Under the pieces are notes generated by a model. The model was given only the letters and a program-made list of their open reading frames with translations. It did no database searches and was not told the DNA's origin. From positions 1 through 64,000 of the forward strand of contig MU404177.1 of assembly GCA_022695795.1 (NCBI GenBank): a stretch of 64,000 nucleotides of DNA, in the 5' to 3' direction. Both the position numbers and the translations under genes were made by a program. The DNA is from Biscogniauxia marginata. Lineage: Eukaryota > Ascomycota > Sordariomycetes > Xylariales > Xylariaceae. Shown here one piece after another: positions 1 through 13,644 of this stretch (the first letter of the stretch is position 1; every line of letters starts with the position of its first letter).

Positions 1-167
1 TTTCGATTTTACTTTTAATTAAACCTTATAATTATATAACTAAAATAAAAGGTCCAAGACTTTTACGATTTTTACGCGTAAAGTTATAAATTTTTAAAAA
101 AGTCGATTTTATATAGAAAATTAAGTGGCTTACTTACTTATGTGGCCCACTTGCTTATAAGACACGT
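1..167. mobile_element. End of a TIR DNA element (partial, cut by window edge)
   Basis: The segment resembles the right arm of the inverted-repeat element at 14990-15435. Both carry the words GGTCC(A/G)AGA, TACGCGTAAAGTTAT and GTCGATTTTATATA in the same order and end in CACTTGCTTATA followed by a short A/C/G/T-mixed tip and a TA dinucleotide (here 168-169). The outer tip reads inward as ACGTGTCTTATAAGC. The left part lies outside the window. The TA flank fits a Tc1/mariner-type target duplication, but no transposase is visible, so superfamily placement is inference. Confidence 0.5.
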
Positions 168-377
168 TATATAAATATTATATAATTTCTTTAAAAAAGA
201 TATTTATTATTATATTATTATATAATATATTATAAGGTTAATTAACCATTATAATAAACTTTATTATTAATTAAAGGTTTAATTAGCTTATTAACTTTTA
301 ACTATATAATACATATTGTTTTATATGTACATTTTAAAGTCAATTTTTCCGAGATATCGCCCCGTTTCCTTTAAAAC

Positions 378-3300
378 TCAGGCCCAAGTCTTGTGAAACT
401 TTTCGTCGAATTCGTTTCTCAGCTGCGTAAAAGCCTTAAGGACATTGACCAGACTCGTGCCATCCCCTTCCCCCTGCCACGCGGGTAGACTCGTCGTCTG
501 CGGACCTGAGGAAAAGAGCGGAGAAGGGAGAGAAGATTGGCTCGGAGGAGCAGGAGTAGAATCAGAGCCAGTCTTGCACGCCGGTCTTTTTATGTCATAC
601 TCGCCGTCGCTCGAGGAGTCAGCATCATCTTCCCACGAGTCCAATACGACGTTGGCTTTTGTCTTCTTGGTCTGCTTCGAGGCGACAGTACTAGCACTGT
701 GCGTACCATCTCCAACAAATCCAGTAGCCGCTGTACCCATCTCCGTCCTCATCACCCGATGTTCGCGCTCATATCCACCCTCATCGGGGGTCTCAGCCAC
801 ATCTTGGACATTAATCATGTCTACATCATACATACCGCCACTACCACTGTTACTACAGTCGGGATGAACGAAGTTTGTCAAGCTCGCAACGACGGTAGCG
901 AGCACGAGTGAGAAGTCCTTAAGCAGGAACCACACGTCACCCTTCTTGATACGGTTGTCACGCGTCAGCGCCACGTAGTCGCCGTGCATGAAGAAGTTAT
1001 ACAGGTATGCGTTCAGCGGCGGCGCGTCCGTGTCGTGCGGCCAGATTCGCAGGTACGGTACAGCGGACTCCTCCAGGAATACACCGCTCCGGATGCCGGA
1101 GCAGAGGTCATGGATGTTCTCGAAATTGTCTGTGTAGCCCGATAATCCCGCAAATGACGACCGGAGCATCGGGGGCGGCAGCGCGCCGGGGATGCCGATG
1201 CCAGCAATAATGCCTGGCTTCTCGGCACCCACCGCTATCCCGGTAAGTGGAAGATGACGGTCGGCGTTTTGGTGATGTGTCCTATCGATGAAGCTCCCCG
1301 CGTAAGTCTTGAATATCTGCAGCGTCTCGGCATTGTGCTCGATGAGGAGGCGCTCGGCTTCTTGAGGAAGTCGTGGGAGCACAAGTGAAAGAGCGTCAGG
1401 GCCAACTGGGGCGGGACCATTCGCAATGAGTCCTGCAGCAGAGATTCGATCGAAGAGATGCGCCATTACCAGGGCTAGAGTCCTCAAGGTCTCCGTACGG
1501 TTCTTGTCAATTCCTGAGCAAAGATTATGGAAATAGCCGCCCTTCAGGAGAGAATGGAAGGCGAACGCGGCGTTCTCTGTGAAGTACAGATGCCCTACCA
1601 GTCCAGCAAAATTCAGAGGTCTTCCCTCGGCTGATAAGAGATGTTGCCGTCGTAAGTACTCGATGGAGAATCGGAGGTGGTGCCTGATTGCCATTTTTGC
1701 TTCGGGGCCGCCCAGATAAGCACGATTTTGGGATAAGAGGGATTTGAACAGATCAGCAGCATAGTGAGAATTGCCCACGTATTCACCAATGCCATCTCTA
1801 GTAGTAGCATCCATGAGTCCCAATATCCGGAGAATCAGAGTGGTTGAAAAAGGGAAGTGTCCCTTGAGGTCGGGAAGTCGTGACGACATCAACTCGAAGG
1901 CTCTTCTGGGTCTGATGTTGTTGCTGAACACGACGTTACCTAGAAGGTCAAACCCTCTCCGTCCGGCTCGACCAGAAGCTTGGCGGTAGGCTAGAGATGT
2001 AAGATATGCGGAGTCTCCGAAGAATACCACGGTCTTGCATGGCATGTTAATACCAAGGGCTAGTGTCCCAGTAGCGATTACAGCAGTTAGGAAACCTTTT
2101 CGGAAGAACATTTCAACCACCTGCCTGTATCGTCGATTCATTCCCGCATGGTGTACCCCTATTCCCCTTTCTAATGCGTCGAAGAGATACGGCCGGATAT
2201 GCTCATCTTCGAGGGACTTTATAGTATCTTTGAGCTCGGACTTCGATAGCTTAGAATTATCCGCAAAACTGAAGCTTCGATGTGGCTCATCAGGGTCGAA
2301 GCTTTCCCATGTGCTGGCTTCGACACTAGCCTCTTCCCTCATTTTCTCGTCTTTTGTGAGTTTCCTTGAATCCCTCGCCGTCTTTTTCTTCTCCTCTGCC
2401 ACCTTCCAAAGTTCGTATTTCTTTACATGTTGGATCCAGTCTTTGCTAGACTCTTTCCAAGCTGCCTCAGCTGATTGGAGTTGGGTTAAAACGGACACCA
2501 ATGCACGCTCGCATTCAACTCGGTCGTAGTTGAATAGAATCGCCGGTAGCCCGTCTTCCTTCCGGAGATCTACTAGCAGTGGAAGAACTGAAGTACCTTT
2601 AACTTCCTCCACCGGCTGTGATACTTCATAGGCTCCGTCGTTCCCATTAGGACCGCTTGGATTATCCACTTCGCACTGGTTACCGGCTCGTCCAGGGAAG
2701 CATAGTCTTCCGAGCTCTGCGCGAACTTGTTGGAAGGGTGATGTCGTATCCCTCATCCAGGCAGTGAGAGTGACCTTCAGTTTCTGCGTCCATTCTAAAA
2801 CATCAGACTTGTTAAGTATGCCAGAAGGTCCTCTCGATGGTGGATCTAGGCTTGAATCGATGGGAAAGGTGCCATTTTGGTTATTTTTCATGCAAACCCA
2901 TAGGCTGAATGCATCCCGGGGCTCAAGACTCATGTCATTGAGATCAACCGCAGTCCTATCGATCAGAAGTTAGCACATTTATGACTACCTATACACTTTG
3001 AAATATGTTTCTTTCAGACAAACAAGTCTGGAGTGGTTATCAGGCAATAGCCTGCTCCAGCGAAAGGGACATAATTTTTAATTTCCGTCGACTAGCGTAT
3101 GAAGCATAGACCTAGACAAAGCAAAATGCTCACAGAGATGAAACAGCAAATAAATGATACAAGAAAACTCGAAACTAGCTATCTTACCTATTGATCGTGG
3201 CTGCAACAGGGTGGATGAAACGGAACTTGGAGTCCGAGCTACCAGCTCTGTCGAGTCCCGGTACAGGAAACTGGTTAAAGGAGCTAAGGCCCTTAAAGTC

Positions 3301-6300
3301 GAAGTTTTTCGAAGGTACATAGAAGAATGCCCTGAGGTCCGAATATCTATAATGGTGTTGAACCATCTCGAGCTCAAAGCCCTTTGATTTCTGGGACGCC
3401 TTCAACCATTCGTAGAATTCCTGGGGATTTCCCACCGTGGCTGACAGCGCAATGATCGGGCACGGGGCCATAAGCAGGAGCTGTTCCCAAATTAGGCCGT
3501 CTTCAGCCTGACCGATGCAGTGGACCTCATCAAATATGATACGCTTCACACGGTGCGACCATGCGTTGGTGCCGACTGCGTTGGAGGGAGAAAGAAGCAT
3601 GATCTGGAGAACATGCGGGACGGTGACTAATACTTGACAGCCGGTTGGATTATTGATCCTGTAGTCTCGAGTGTGGATTGCCCACACTGATCTTCCTTCA
3701 TGGCGGTATGACTTCTGAAACCGGGCCTGTATCTCTGCTGCGATTTGATTGACCAAGGCCTTTGTGGGAGCGACGTAAACGAGAACCCCGTCATCATCGG
3801 CCTGGAGCACCTTTTTCATTGCGTAAAAGGAAATGAAAGTCTTTCCTGATGAAGTTGGTGCAACGATGAAGAGACTCTTGTGGTTATCTATACCGTCGAG
3901 AACGGTACGCTGCCACGCATCGGGCTCGAATGGCACGCGAGGGTCCTTCTTAGAATCGAAACGTCGCTCGAGATAGGGGCCGCAGTATTGTAATTGAAAA
4001 TCGATGGGCTTTGTTGGTATCTTCGCGGGGGCCACATCTTGGCCTATTAGAAGAGGAAAGCATAGTGCCCGTGAGATCGTCGGGGGGTTGCTAATCGTTG
4101 AAATTGTAATCTTCAACGCTGTCCCTACTGCCTGGAGAGCTCCAGAGACCTGCATAGTCATTCCCGGCATCTTAGAGGTCTCAAGGCCAGATTTGAATAG
4201 TAACGCCGCGATTTCCAGGGCTGAAGATGTAGAGTTAGAGTATGTCAAGTTAGAGCATAACAGAGAAGTGATAATTGCCATACCTCGATCATCTCGTGCT
4301 GGCTCGGGACTGCTGGCCCACGCTCTGTATAAGATGTCACAAGTATACAGCGAAACCTCTGCCCTAACCCCTATATTATCGTCTCTTGTGAGGCTGTGGA
4401 GAAGTCTTGTTGCCTTTTGGAAGCGCTTGGCAAGGTCTGGTTCGGTGTTAAACTCCCGACTGAGAGCTTTCCAATTAGCTAGAGCTGCGCTGTTTCTTGA
4501 TTCAACCTTCCGGGTTTGTACTGCTCGAGCCTCGTCCAGGGCTTTCTTTTTTCCCCCATGAACAGGTACGTTTGTCCTCTCATCTAGTAGGATATTGGTC
4601 AATAATGTCGATTATTCAAAGCGGCAAAAAAGAAAAGTCCTAATTTAAATTGCATGATTCTCCTCAAGACTATGTAGGATATGCCCTCTTAAAACACATA
4701 GATTCTTGATACTTACTTTTGATAGGTCCACTCGAGGGCTTCGAGCGGCTGATGGCGTCTGGATGAAGTGGAACCCTTGATGTTGGTTTCTGCTGAGTTG
4801 CCACAATGATTTCAGGCTCGATGACCTTTCCAGTTGCGCCAGTGAGACTAGCTGAATATGCCAGGGTATCCGCCATGAACTTCTGTGTTCTTCTCCTAGC
4901 GAAAAACCCAGGCTGCTTCGGTGTTTGCTTCGGGTCAAGTGTACGTTTGGCATTGTGCCAATGTGAGAGCTCTGAGAAGATTTTGCTCTCGTCACAATAT
5001 AAACTACTCCCATCAACATCGAGTTTGACTGCCTCAAAGAACTCGCTCATAATTTCATGGGTGAATGGCAGAACCGAGGCTTGTTTAGTACCAATATGCG
5101 GAGGCAATACGTTTGTTGGCAGCGCCATGAGGGCTGGAAATTTCCTATGCTGAGTAAGTAAGGTTCCGCTCTGTTTCTCAACATGTTTAGCTAGCCGCTT
5201 TGTCTCCTCTAGTATGGCAAGTGGCAAAGGATGGCCTTCGAAAATATGTGAATACATCGACAAGAACAGCCGGCCGTCGAAAAAATCGAAAAGATCCCAG
5301 TCTAACTCGCGAAGTCGCGAGTCGGCAGTATTTTCGTGAAGCATCAACGTCGCCTCTTCGCAGAAGAGTTTCATGAAGATACCAGCATCTTCCATGACAA
5401 TTTCCGTCATGATCGGGAATTTCAGGTCAAGGGATCGCTCTGATAAGCTCGCTTGTTTGATGATGACAGCATGGACAATAAGGGCGATGGCTCCGAGAGT
5501 ATAATCATCACGTGGGTAGGTCTGTAGGACTTTCGATAGGGTATCCACGATAAGCCACTCTCTGAAGCTACTGCCTGTGTATTTGAGGCTATCAAGGTCG
5601 ACTACAGCCGGCAGCCCATCTTGCTTCCGATTACTCATCAACTGAGCATTGAATTGAGCACTGAACGGGGATAGCGACTGGAAGGTCGGAGCAGATGTAA
5701 TCATGGTAGCAAATACCTGTCTTTAGTCAGATAATACATCCATATACATGAGGGTATATGTCAGGGCAATAATATGTGGTATTTGTGCTAGGAATCCTTT
5801 CGTTTCATGAAGATCTGATATGTGAAATTTGCATTTTTCTATTGCCAAGCCAAGGCTTTGGATGGATGTCTTTACTAGCTTACCCTAGAACTCCGGAACT
5901 CAACTCTATGAATGAGCGCTATGCTGTATTCATGTCGAAGGAATCTGTGTATCATATAGTGGAACAGTCCTTTCATAGTTGATGAACTTTGATCTGACTC
6001 GTGGCCATCGTGACAGAGGAGGAATAGTATTGCGTTTTGTGCTAGCCATGAACCGAAGGCAGAGCATCCACACGAGGGAAAGCAGGAGACAAGATGGTCA
6101 CAATTGTTATCCCCGTTCATATATCGTTGAAGATGCTGAATGATAATAGTTCTCGCAAGCCGGTATTTATAGCGCTTCCTCTCGGGGATTACTGCAGGTA
6201 TACAGAGCTCTTGGTGATCGTCGAAGAACACTACGTGAAAGTTGCAGCCTCGGGACTTGAGGTGACTTAGGAAGTTTTCCACGGCGAAGATGGCATGGAG

Positions 6301-6580
6301 AAGCTGGAATCCACCTAGTTCAAAAGTAATACTCAGCAAACTAGCTAGTTGAGACCAAAATATACCTATTAAATTTAGGGGAGGGAGGAAGGGGAATGGG
6401 TCCCATCTCACCTTCAAAGTCTACACGAGATGAGCTAATGCAATGAAGGATCAGGGAGTCTCCGTGGATGAGGAAGAGCTCCTTGCCGCCGTAGTCGCCA
6501 ACGATATCGACGTGTCGAGATGGCAAGACTGCGTACCAGCGAGCGAGCCTTTCGCGAGTCGTTTCATCACTATCTGCCAT
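378..6580 (-). CDS. DDX60-like Ski2-family DExD/H-box RNA helicase
   Basis: Five exons, 6580-6412, 6314-5884, 5716-4717, 4583-3188 and 2955-378, sum to 5574 nt and encode about 1857 residues. All junctions have GT/AG ends and keep frame. Motifs seen: APTSSGKT Walker A (GKT about 780-782), DEVH box (885-888), SAT (914-916), and in helicase domain 2 HHAGM (1267-1271) and QASGRAGRRG (1324-1333). The N-terminal region (WYAVLPS, LVHGDS-like LIHGDS, GGFQLLHA, FFDDH) matches the conserved head of DDX60 proteins. In mammals DDX60 is an interferon-induced antiviral helicase. The fungal role is not established; an RNA surveillance or translation role is inference. The C-terminus is acidic and low complexity. 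The gene looks intact although AT-rich repeat blocks lie on both sides, about 210 bp past the stop and about 0.7 kb upstream of the start. An alternative is a Ski2/Mtr4 paralogue, but the DDX60-type N-terminus and length argue against it. Confidence 0.87.
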
Positions 6581-7493
6581 GACTTGATGTAGACCGTGAA
6601 ACAGACAAAGAATAAAGATGAGATCGAATTACAGTCCTTAGGAGATTAGGAAGTGGGAAAGAAGGAGTAAGAAAAAAAGTGACCAGGCCAGATTCGTGGC
6701 ATAGCTGCCTAGGTAACCAAAGAGCCACAGGAAATCTCGTTGAGAAGTAAATGCCACAGTGATGTTAGATACCCTTCTGGGAAACTTGGCACGGTGGGGT
6801 TATGTTAACGTCACAGCTCGCCGTCACAACTGGAGAGCAGGCTGCGAAGTTTGAAAGTGAGAAGTGAGATATGATACTGAGAGCCATGTACTTGGTGTGT
6901 AGCCAGGCGTGGGGGACAAACCACATCCTACCTACTAGATACTGCTACGGAATGGCTCAGGCCCCGGCGCTTAATGCCTGCTTCTAGATGGATCCGTTTA
7001 TTACGGATGCCGAGAAAACCGGGGCTGCGTTGCTAAGCAGGTCCGGTGGTAGGCTCATCATCCCCGCATTACAAACGCAAGCCGGCCGCCAGCATCCCGG
7101 ATACGGGTACCAGCCATCTCTTGATTAATACTTTTACTCGAAGTTCATCCACACACCGGGAAGCTTGACACGGCTGACCGGTATGTTTATTCCTAAATCC
7201 CATCCATATCCTAAATACGATGTTTGTGTTTTCTCTTATCAATACAGTACCGTGTAAGCGAGTACTGCATGACTATAGACCTTGAGTATTACCTTAGATG
7301 GAGTAGAAATACATATTTAATAAGAAAACGACTATGAAGGTCAAGATATATATAAAGAGACAAAACAAATATCTCGAAAAATAATTTATAATATAAATAT
7401 AAATAATAAAGTAAATAATTATAAAAATACTTATATTTATTATATATTATTATATTAAAAAATCATTTTATATTACTTTTTAATTTAATAAAT
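6581..7493. other. Upstream region of the helicase gene and compositional boundary
   Basis: No gene seen. Bases 6581 to about 7300 have balanced composition and should hold the promoter and 5' leader of the helicase gene on the minus strand. From about 7310 composition drops abruptly to nearly pure A+T, running into the target duplication AAATA at 7494-7498 of retrotransposon copy A. Confidence 0.6.
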
Positions 7494-7498
7494 AAATA

Positions 7499-7904
7499 TG
7501 TTACGACCCACTTAAATTAAAAAGGTCTTTTAAGCAAGGTTTATAAACTAGTGACGGAGTAATTTCAGGTAATTACTTAAGTAAACCAAAAATAAGATTT
7601 ATTATAATCTAAGTATAATTAAATTATAATAGATTTATATAAAATAATTAAAGAGAATGATAAGTATTGTTTTTAAGAAATAGTTATAAATAATCTAGAA
7701 TTTTTTATATATTTAGTTATTTATTTAAAATTATAATTACTTTTTAATATTATAATAAAAGTACTTTGAAATCTTTTTAACGAATAAAGTATTATAAATC
7801 TTTTAAATTAATCTCGATTTATTATTATTTTTAAATTAAGAAAACCTAATATATATTTATTTATAAAATTAATTAATTAGAAATATATAAAGAGGTTCGT
7901 TATA
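7499..7904 (+). repeat. 5' LTR of copy A
   Basis: Begins TGTTACGACC and ends GGTTCGTTATA. It aligns base for base with 14421-14849, with differences mostly of transition type (for example TGTTACGACC against TATTATAATT). The distal part (about 7680-7904) is shared with the LTRs of copies B and C and the solo LTR, while the first part is not. Confidence 0.88.
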
Positions 7905-8812
7905 TTTTAATAGCTTTTTAATTAGTGTTTAATATTATTTTAAAATAAATATACCTTTTAAAATTAAAAAGTAATAAAAAATAAAAAAATTATAGTTAAT
8001 AAGTTTTTAAACGAAAGTTTTAAATTTTTTTACGATATAATAAAAAGGTTTAAAAGAATTAATATAAAAGTTAATTATAATTATAATTAAAAGAAAACCT
8101 TAAAAAATACTTTTAAAGTTTAATAAAAAAATTATTTAAAAAAAAAGAGGAAAAAGAAGAATTATTTAAAAAAAGAAAATAAATAATTAAAGTTATTTTT
8201 AAACGATAATAACTTTAATAGCTTAAACGACGAAAACGATATAACGATTTTTAATATAAAAGGTTTTAAATTAATTATATTTAATAAATATAATAAATTA
8301 AGTAATTTAAAAATTTTTTTAATTTAAGTTAAAACTTATTTATAGTTTTATTATAAAATAATTATTATTAAAAAATAAAAGGTTTTTATGGTATTTTAAT
8401 TTTTCGTCGAAATTATTTTAATTTAGTTTTAATTAATATTAAAAAATTATTTAGATAATAAATTAAGTGTTTAAAAAATAATTTATATTTATAAATTAAT
8501 TATAATTATTTATCGAAAGTTTATATTACTTATTTTATTAAAAATTAAAAGATTATATAAAAAATAAGTTATATAAAATAAATTTATATAAAGAAAAGAA
8601 TTTAAAGAAATTTAATAATTACGTTATAATAATAATAATTATTAATAATAAAAACTTTGAACGGTATTTTGAAAAAAAGAATAATATAACGAAAAAACGG
8701 CGATTAACAAAAAAAAAGGAAATTATAAAAGTGGTACCGGAATAAAGAAAGGTATTAAAATTAATATTACTTAAAAAAAGTATAAAAAAAATAAGATAAG
8801 TTAATTATTAAG

Positions 8813-8854
8813 TGTTTTAATTATAAGAAAAAAGGACATTATAAAAACGAGTAT
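8813..8854 (+). pseudogene. Relic of Gag CCHC zinc knuckle in copy A
   Basis: One plus-strand frame reads with the spacing Cys-x2-Cys-x4-His-x4-Cys. The first codon is TGT and the histidine is CAT, but the second and fourth cysteine codons are TAT instead of TGT, which is the G-to-A change expected from RIP on the opposite strand. The same relic is present on the minus strand in copy B near 21722-21763. This fixes the orientation of both elements. Confidence 0.75.
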
Positions 8855-11203
8855 TAAAATTTTAAAAAATAAAAAATAAAAATAAAAGGAATTTTTAACT
8901 CGAAAAAAAACCTTCGAAATAAAGGTTTTTTTCGAAGATAATAAAGAAATAAATTAAGTGTTTATTATTATTATTATTAAGATAAAAAAAAACGAGGAAA
9001 TCTTTATAAAGGAAAATTATAATATTTATTAAAATTATAAAAAAAAACTTATAAATATTATTTAAAGTATTATTATTTATTTATTATAATTTACGAAAAT
9101 TATAAGTGTTATTAAGTTAACTTTAAAAATTATTTAAAATATAATTATTTATATTTAAAGTATTTTATATTAAAATAAGTTAAATAAAAATATAATAAAA
9201 GCGAATTATTATATAAGTATAATTTAAAAGTTATTATAACGACGATAAATATAAAATATATTAAAAAAAGTAAATATAATTATTTATATTAAAAGTTTTA
9301 TATAAATAATAGTTATAATATTTATTAAAACTTAAATAATATTAATTAGTTTAATAAGTTATTAAGCGAAAAACTTAAATTAAAGTTAAAAGTAGTTAAA
9401 TAACTAAAAAACGAAACATTTTATTTTAATAAAAATAAAATAGTAAAGTTATAAAAAGAATATATATTATTATATTAAAGTTTTTATATTAACGACGTTT
9501 ATTAAGTATATAAAAGCTTTAAAAATAAAACTAATTATTATTTTTAAAAACCGGAAAATAATAATATAAAAAAATGTATGTATAATAACGTCTCACGATA
9601 ATTACGTTATTTAAAAGCTTGTTATTTTCATTTAAGTTTTAAAAAAAGTAATTAAATAATTATTAAAAGTTATATATATTATATTTTAATATTTTACGAT
9701 ATATATAAGTTATTTAAAGCGGGTTTTAAAAAAGATGAAATTAAAAAGGAATTATAAGAATTATAAAAAAGATTACATTTTTTATATTAGCTTAAAAAAC
9801 GAGTTAAATATAATATTAATTTATTTAGTTTTATAAAAAAGTACTTAATAAAATAATAAGTTATTTTTAATAAATAAATTTAAGGATTACGCTTTTTATT
9901 TAAAAATAATTTAAAACTTTAAAAGTTTTCGAATTAATAAAAAAATTTTTAAATTTTAATGTATAAAGTTTTATATAAAAAATAATTAAAAAGATTATCG
10001 AAATAATAATTATTAAAAATACGTTTTTATAAAAATTTAAGAATAAGATGAAATTAAAACCGTAACGATTTAAAAAAACTTAAAAAGGAAAAAATATAAA
10101 AAACCAAAAAACGATAAAGGCTTTTATTAATAAAGTAATAAGAAATTATAAATAATAAGTTTTTATATAAAGTTTAATTAAAACTTAATAATATTATTAT
10201 AATTAAAGTTAAATATAATAAAAAAGAATATAAAGTTTTTATAAACTTAAAAGTAAATAAAAGTTACGTTTTAGTTAAAATAATTTAAAAAAATAATATA
10301 TTATAAGTATATAAATAAATTTTATATAAATTATGGAATTTTAAAAAAAGTATATTTAGTTACGAGAATAATAAAGTGTTAAAAGAAATAATTTTTTTCT
10401 CGGTAATTATTTAAAATTATCTCGAATAAGTTATTTTTAATATTATACATATATTAAATTACGATATAATTTTAAAAATAAATTTTAAAATAAATACGCT
10501 TTATTAAAATTAAAATTAAAAAGAGTTAATTATTACGAGTTATAAAATAAGTATTATAAATAACTTTAAAAAAACGAATATAAAAACGAAATATATCGTT
10601 TATATAATTTAAATAATTAAACTTAAAAATTTAATAAAAAAAAGTATTACGTAAATACTTTTATTTTTATAAATTATTTAAAGATAAAATAAAAAAAGAA
10701 TTATTAAAATATAATTAATAAATTTATTAAATTTATTTTAAGAAAAAAAAGTAATTAAAATTATTTTTAATATATTTTATAAATTAAAAAATTAAAAAGT
10801 ATTATAAAAAAGAATTTAAAAATATCTTAATAAAGGATATATTAAAATATTTAATAATTATAATATTAAAAATTAATAAAAAAAGAAATTTAATATAATA
10901 ACAAGTAATTAATTATCGATATTTTAATAAGGTAATAAAGAAAAACGGGTATTTATTATTATTAATAAAACTTATAAAAAAGTAAATTAATAAAATTTAA
11001 ATCTTTATAATATTAAACTTTCGTAATAATTATTATATAATTAAAATAATTAAGAAATACGAATAATATATCGCTTTTTAAACGATATATAAATATTATA
11101 AATATAAAGTTATATTATTTAAATTTATTAACATATTTATTACGTTTTAATATATAATTATAACAGTTTTTTATAAGTTTTTAAATAAATTTATATTTAT
11201 TTA

Positions 11204-11650
11204 TGTTACGAACCAACCAAGGTAAGCAGTCAAATGACAGGGGTACTGTTCCCACTCTTCTTGAACTCCGCACCGGACATGGATCCTAGAAGGGAAAGCG
11301 GCTTATTGTCACGTGACATAGATAAGTGTAAATGAACTCATCTAACAGTATCCAGTGGAGAATGGATAAGTGTGGATAAACTTATTCAAGGGTATCTAAT
11401 ATACCAGTTATAAGGAATAAAGGACAAAATAAATAAGTATAAAAAAAAGGGATTTCTTATGTATTTAGTTATTTATTTTGTTTTTTTAATTATTAATTTA
11501 AAATTATAATTACTCCTTAATATTATAATGAAAGTACCTTGAAATCTCTTAAATTAATCTTAATTCACTATTACTTTTAAATTAAGAAAACCTAATATAT
11601 ACTTACTTGTAAAGTTAGTTAACTAGAAATACATAGGGAGGTTCGTTATA
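11204..11650 (+). repeat. Solo LTR nested in copy A
   Basis: Starts TGTTACGAACC and ends GGTTCGTTATA, 447 bp, the same length as the LTR at 22888-23334. It is flanked by an exact 5-bp duplication ATTTA (11199-11203 and 11651-11655). No internal element sequence accompanies it, so it is a solo LTR left by LTR-LTR recombination. Its first 200 bases keep many G and C (for example 11215-11340) while the surrounding element is almost pure A+T. It belongs to the copy B U3 type, not the copy A type. Confidence 0.9.
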
Positions 11651-11700
11651 ATTTATTTAAACGATATATTAATTTACTTAAAAAACGAAAAAAAGTATAA
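11651..11700 (+). pseudogene. Relic of reverse transcriptase LDD core in copy A
   Basis: Directly after the solo LTR the frame reads IYLNDILIY, the reverse transcriptase core (usually YLDDILI) with one D changed to N by a GAC-to-AAC transition. The preceding residues KFIF lie just left of the solo LTR (about 11188-11203), so the catalytic motif was cut by the insertion. The uninterrupted version is visible in copy B, minus strand, near 19060-19110. Confidence 0.75.
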
Positions 11701-13644
11701 AAATATATATAAAATAAATATTAAAAGCTTTAAAAAAGGTAAATTTATTTATTTATTTAATTAAAAATGAATAATATATTAAAAAACTAAATTATTTAAG
11801 GTTTATAATAAGTTTAAAAGAAATCCGCATTTAAAAAGGAAAAATAGTAATAATTAAAGATTAATTAAAACTTAAAAATGTTATAAATATATATATATAT
11901 ATTTTAGTTTTATTAATTATATTAAATAATTTATTTAAGATTTCGGGTGAATCGTTAAATTATTAACGGAATTAATTATTTTAACGAAAATAAAAAAAGT
12001 TATAATTAATAAGGTTATATATAAACTTTTAAACGAAAATAAAAAGAAATAATTAAAGATAAACGTTTTAGATTTTATTATTAAAGTAGTTTTAAAATAA
12101 TTAAAAAATAATAAAAAATAGTATTTAGTCGCGTATTTATTTAAAGTATTATATAGTATTAAATTAAATTATTAGTAATTATTAAAATATTAAAAAAATA
12201 GGAATTATAACTTAGTAAAACTAAAAAATTTATTAAAATTTATTTAAATTATAAAAACTTTATATGATTTATAATAATATAAATACTTAATTAAAAATAT
12301 AAACGTTAAATAATTTTTTTATTTAATTTTAATTTTAAAATTTATTATATTAAAGAAAAAGAAAACATTTAAATAGATTTTTTTAATAAAAAAAGATTAT
12401 AAGTTAAAAGTTAATAAAAGAGATATTTAAATGTTTAAATAACAAAATAACAAAATAGTTATATTAATTTATATACGAATTAATATAGGAAATTAGAAAT
12501 AACATTTTAAAGAAAGTTATAATTAAAAAAAAATTTTAATTTTAATAAAGATTTAATAACGAACTTTTTTTATATAAAAAAGGTTTACATATTAAAATAA
12601 ATATAAAACGAATTTGTTAAAAAATTTTACGAATATTTTTTATATAGTTATTAAGAAATCTTTAAAATATTAAAACGGTTATAAAAAGAATTTAACTTTT
12701 TAAGAATAAAATAAATAATTAAGAGAGTTATAAAAAGTTATAATGTTTATAATAAAGTTAAAATATAATAATATAAATTATATAAATTATATAAATTATT
12801 ATAATTAATTTAAATACCTAAAAAATATAATATATAATTATATAAAATTTTATAATAAAACTTTTTAAGTTAAAAGACCTTATTATAAAAGTACTTTATA
12901 ATAATATATAAGTAATTATTAATCGACTTATAAAATATGTTTATTTTTATCGTTTAACGAATTAAATATAATAAAATAATTAGTTTTTAATTTCTTAAAA
13001 AAGTATATTAATAAATAAAAATTATTAAACCATATTATTTTAAATAGAAATAAGTTATTTACGTTAAAGTTTTAAATTAATTTAATAAAACGAATAACAT
13101 TTCGATTAACGAGAATATAAAAATATTATTATATGAAATAATATATAATTAAAAAATAGAAATTTAAAAATAATCGATTAAACTTATAAAAGTATTAAAA
13201 GTTAAAATAAAAACCTTAAAAGTAAAAGTATTATTCGAAAAAGTTTAAGTAATATAATTATAATTTATTTAAAATAAGATAATAAAGTATTATAATAAAA
13301 AAGAATTAAAGGATTAATTTTTAAAAAAGGAAATATTATTTATTTATTTTATTAATAATAAAACGCGTTAATAAAAACGCTTTAAATTAAAATAAAACGG
13401 CTTAATAAAAAATTTAAGTTTAAAAAGTTAAAATGATATAAAATTAAAAAAGTTATTTTAAAAGTTAATTATAAACTTTTTTTATTAAAAAGATTTAAAT
13501 TATTTTTTATTTTTTATTTTTTATTTTTAGAATTAATATTAAAAAACGTTTTATTAAAAAATTAATTAAAATTTAAAAAAACTTTAATTAGTACAAAGTA
13601 AAAAAAATATTAAATTTAAAATAAGTTAATAATTAATTATAATA

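Noticed and set aside
445..2529. Several plus-strand open frames opposite the helicase gene
   Set aside because: They mirror the helicase coding frame, show no family resemblance and have no splice context.
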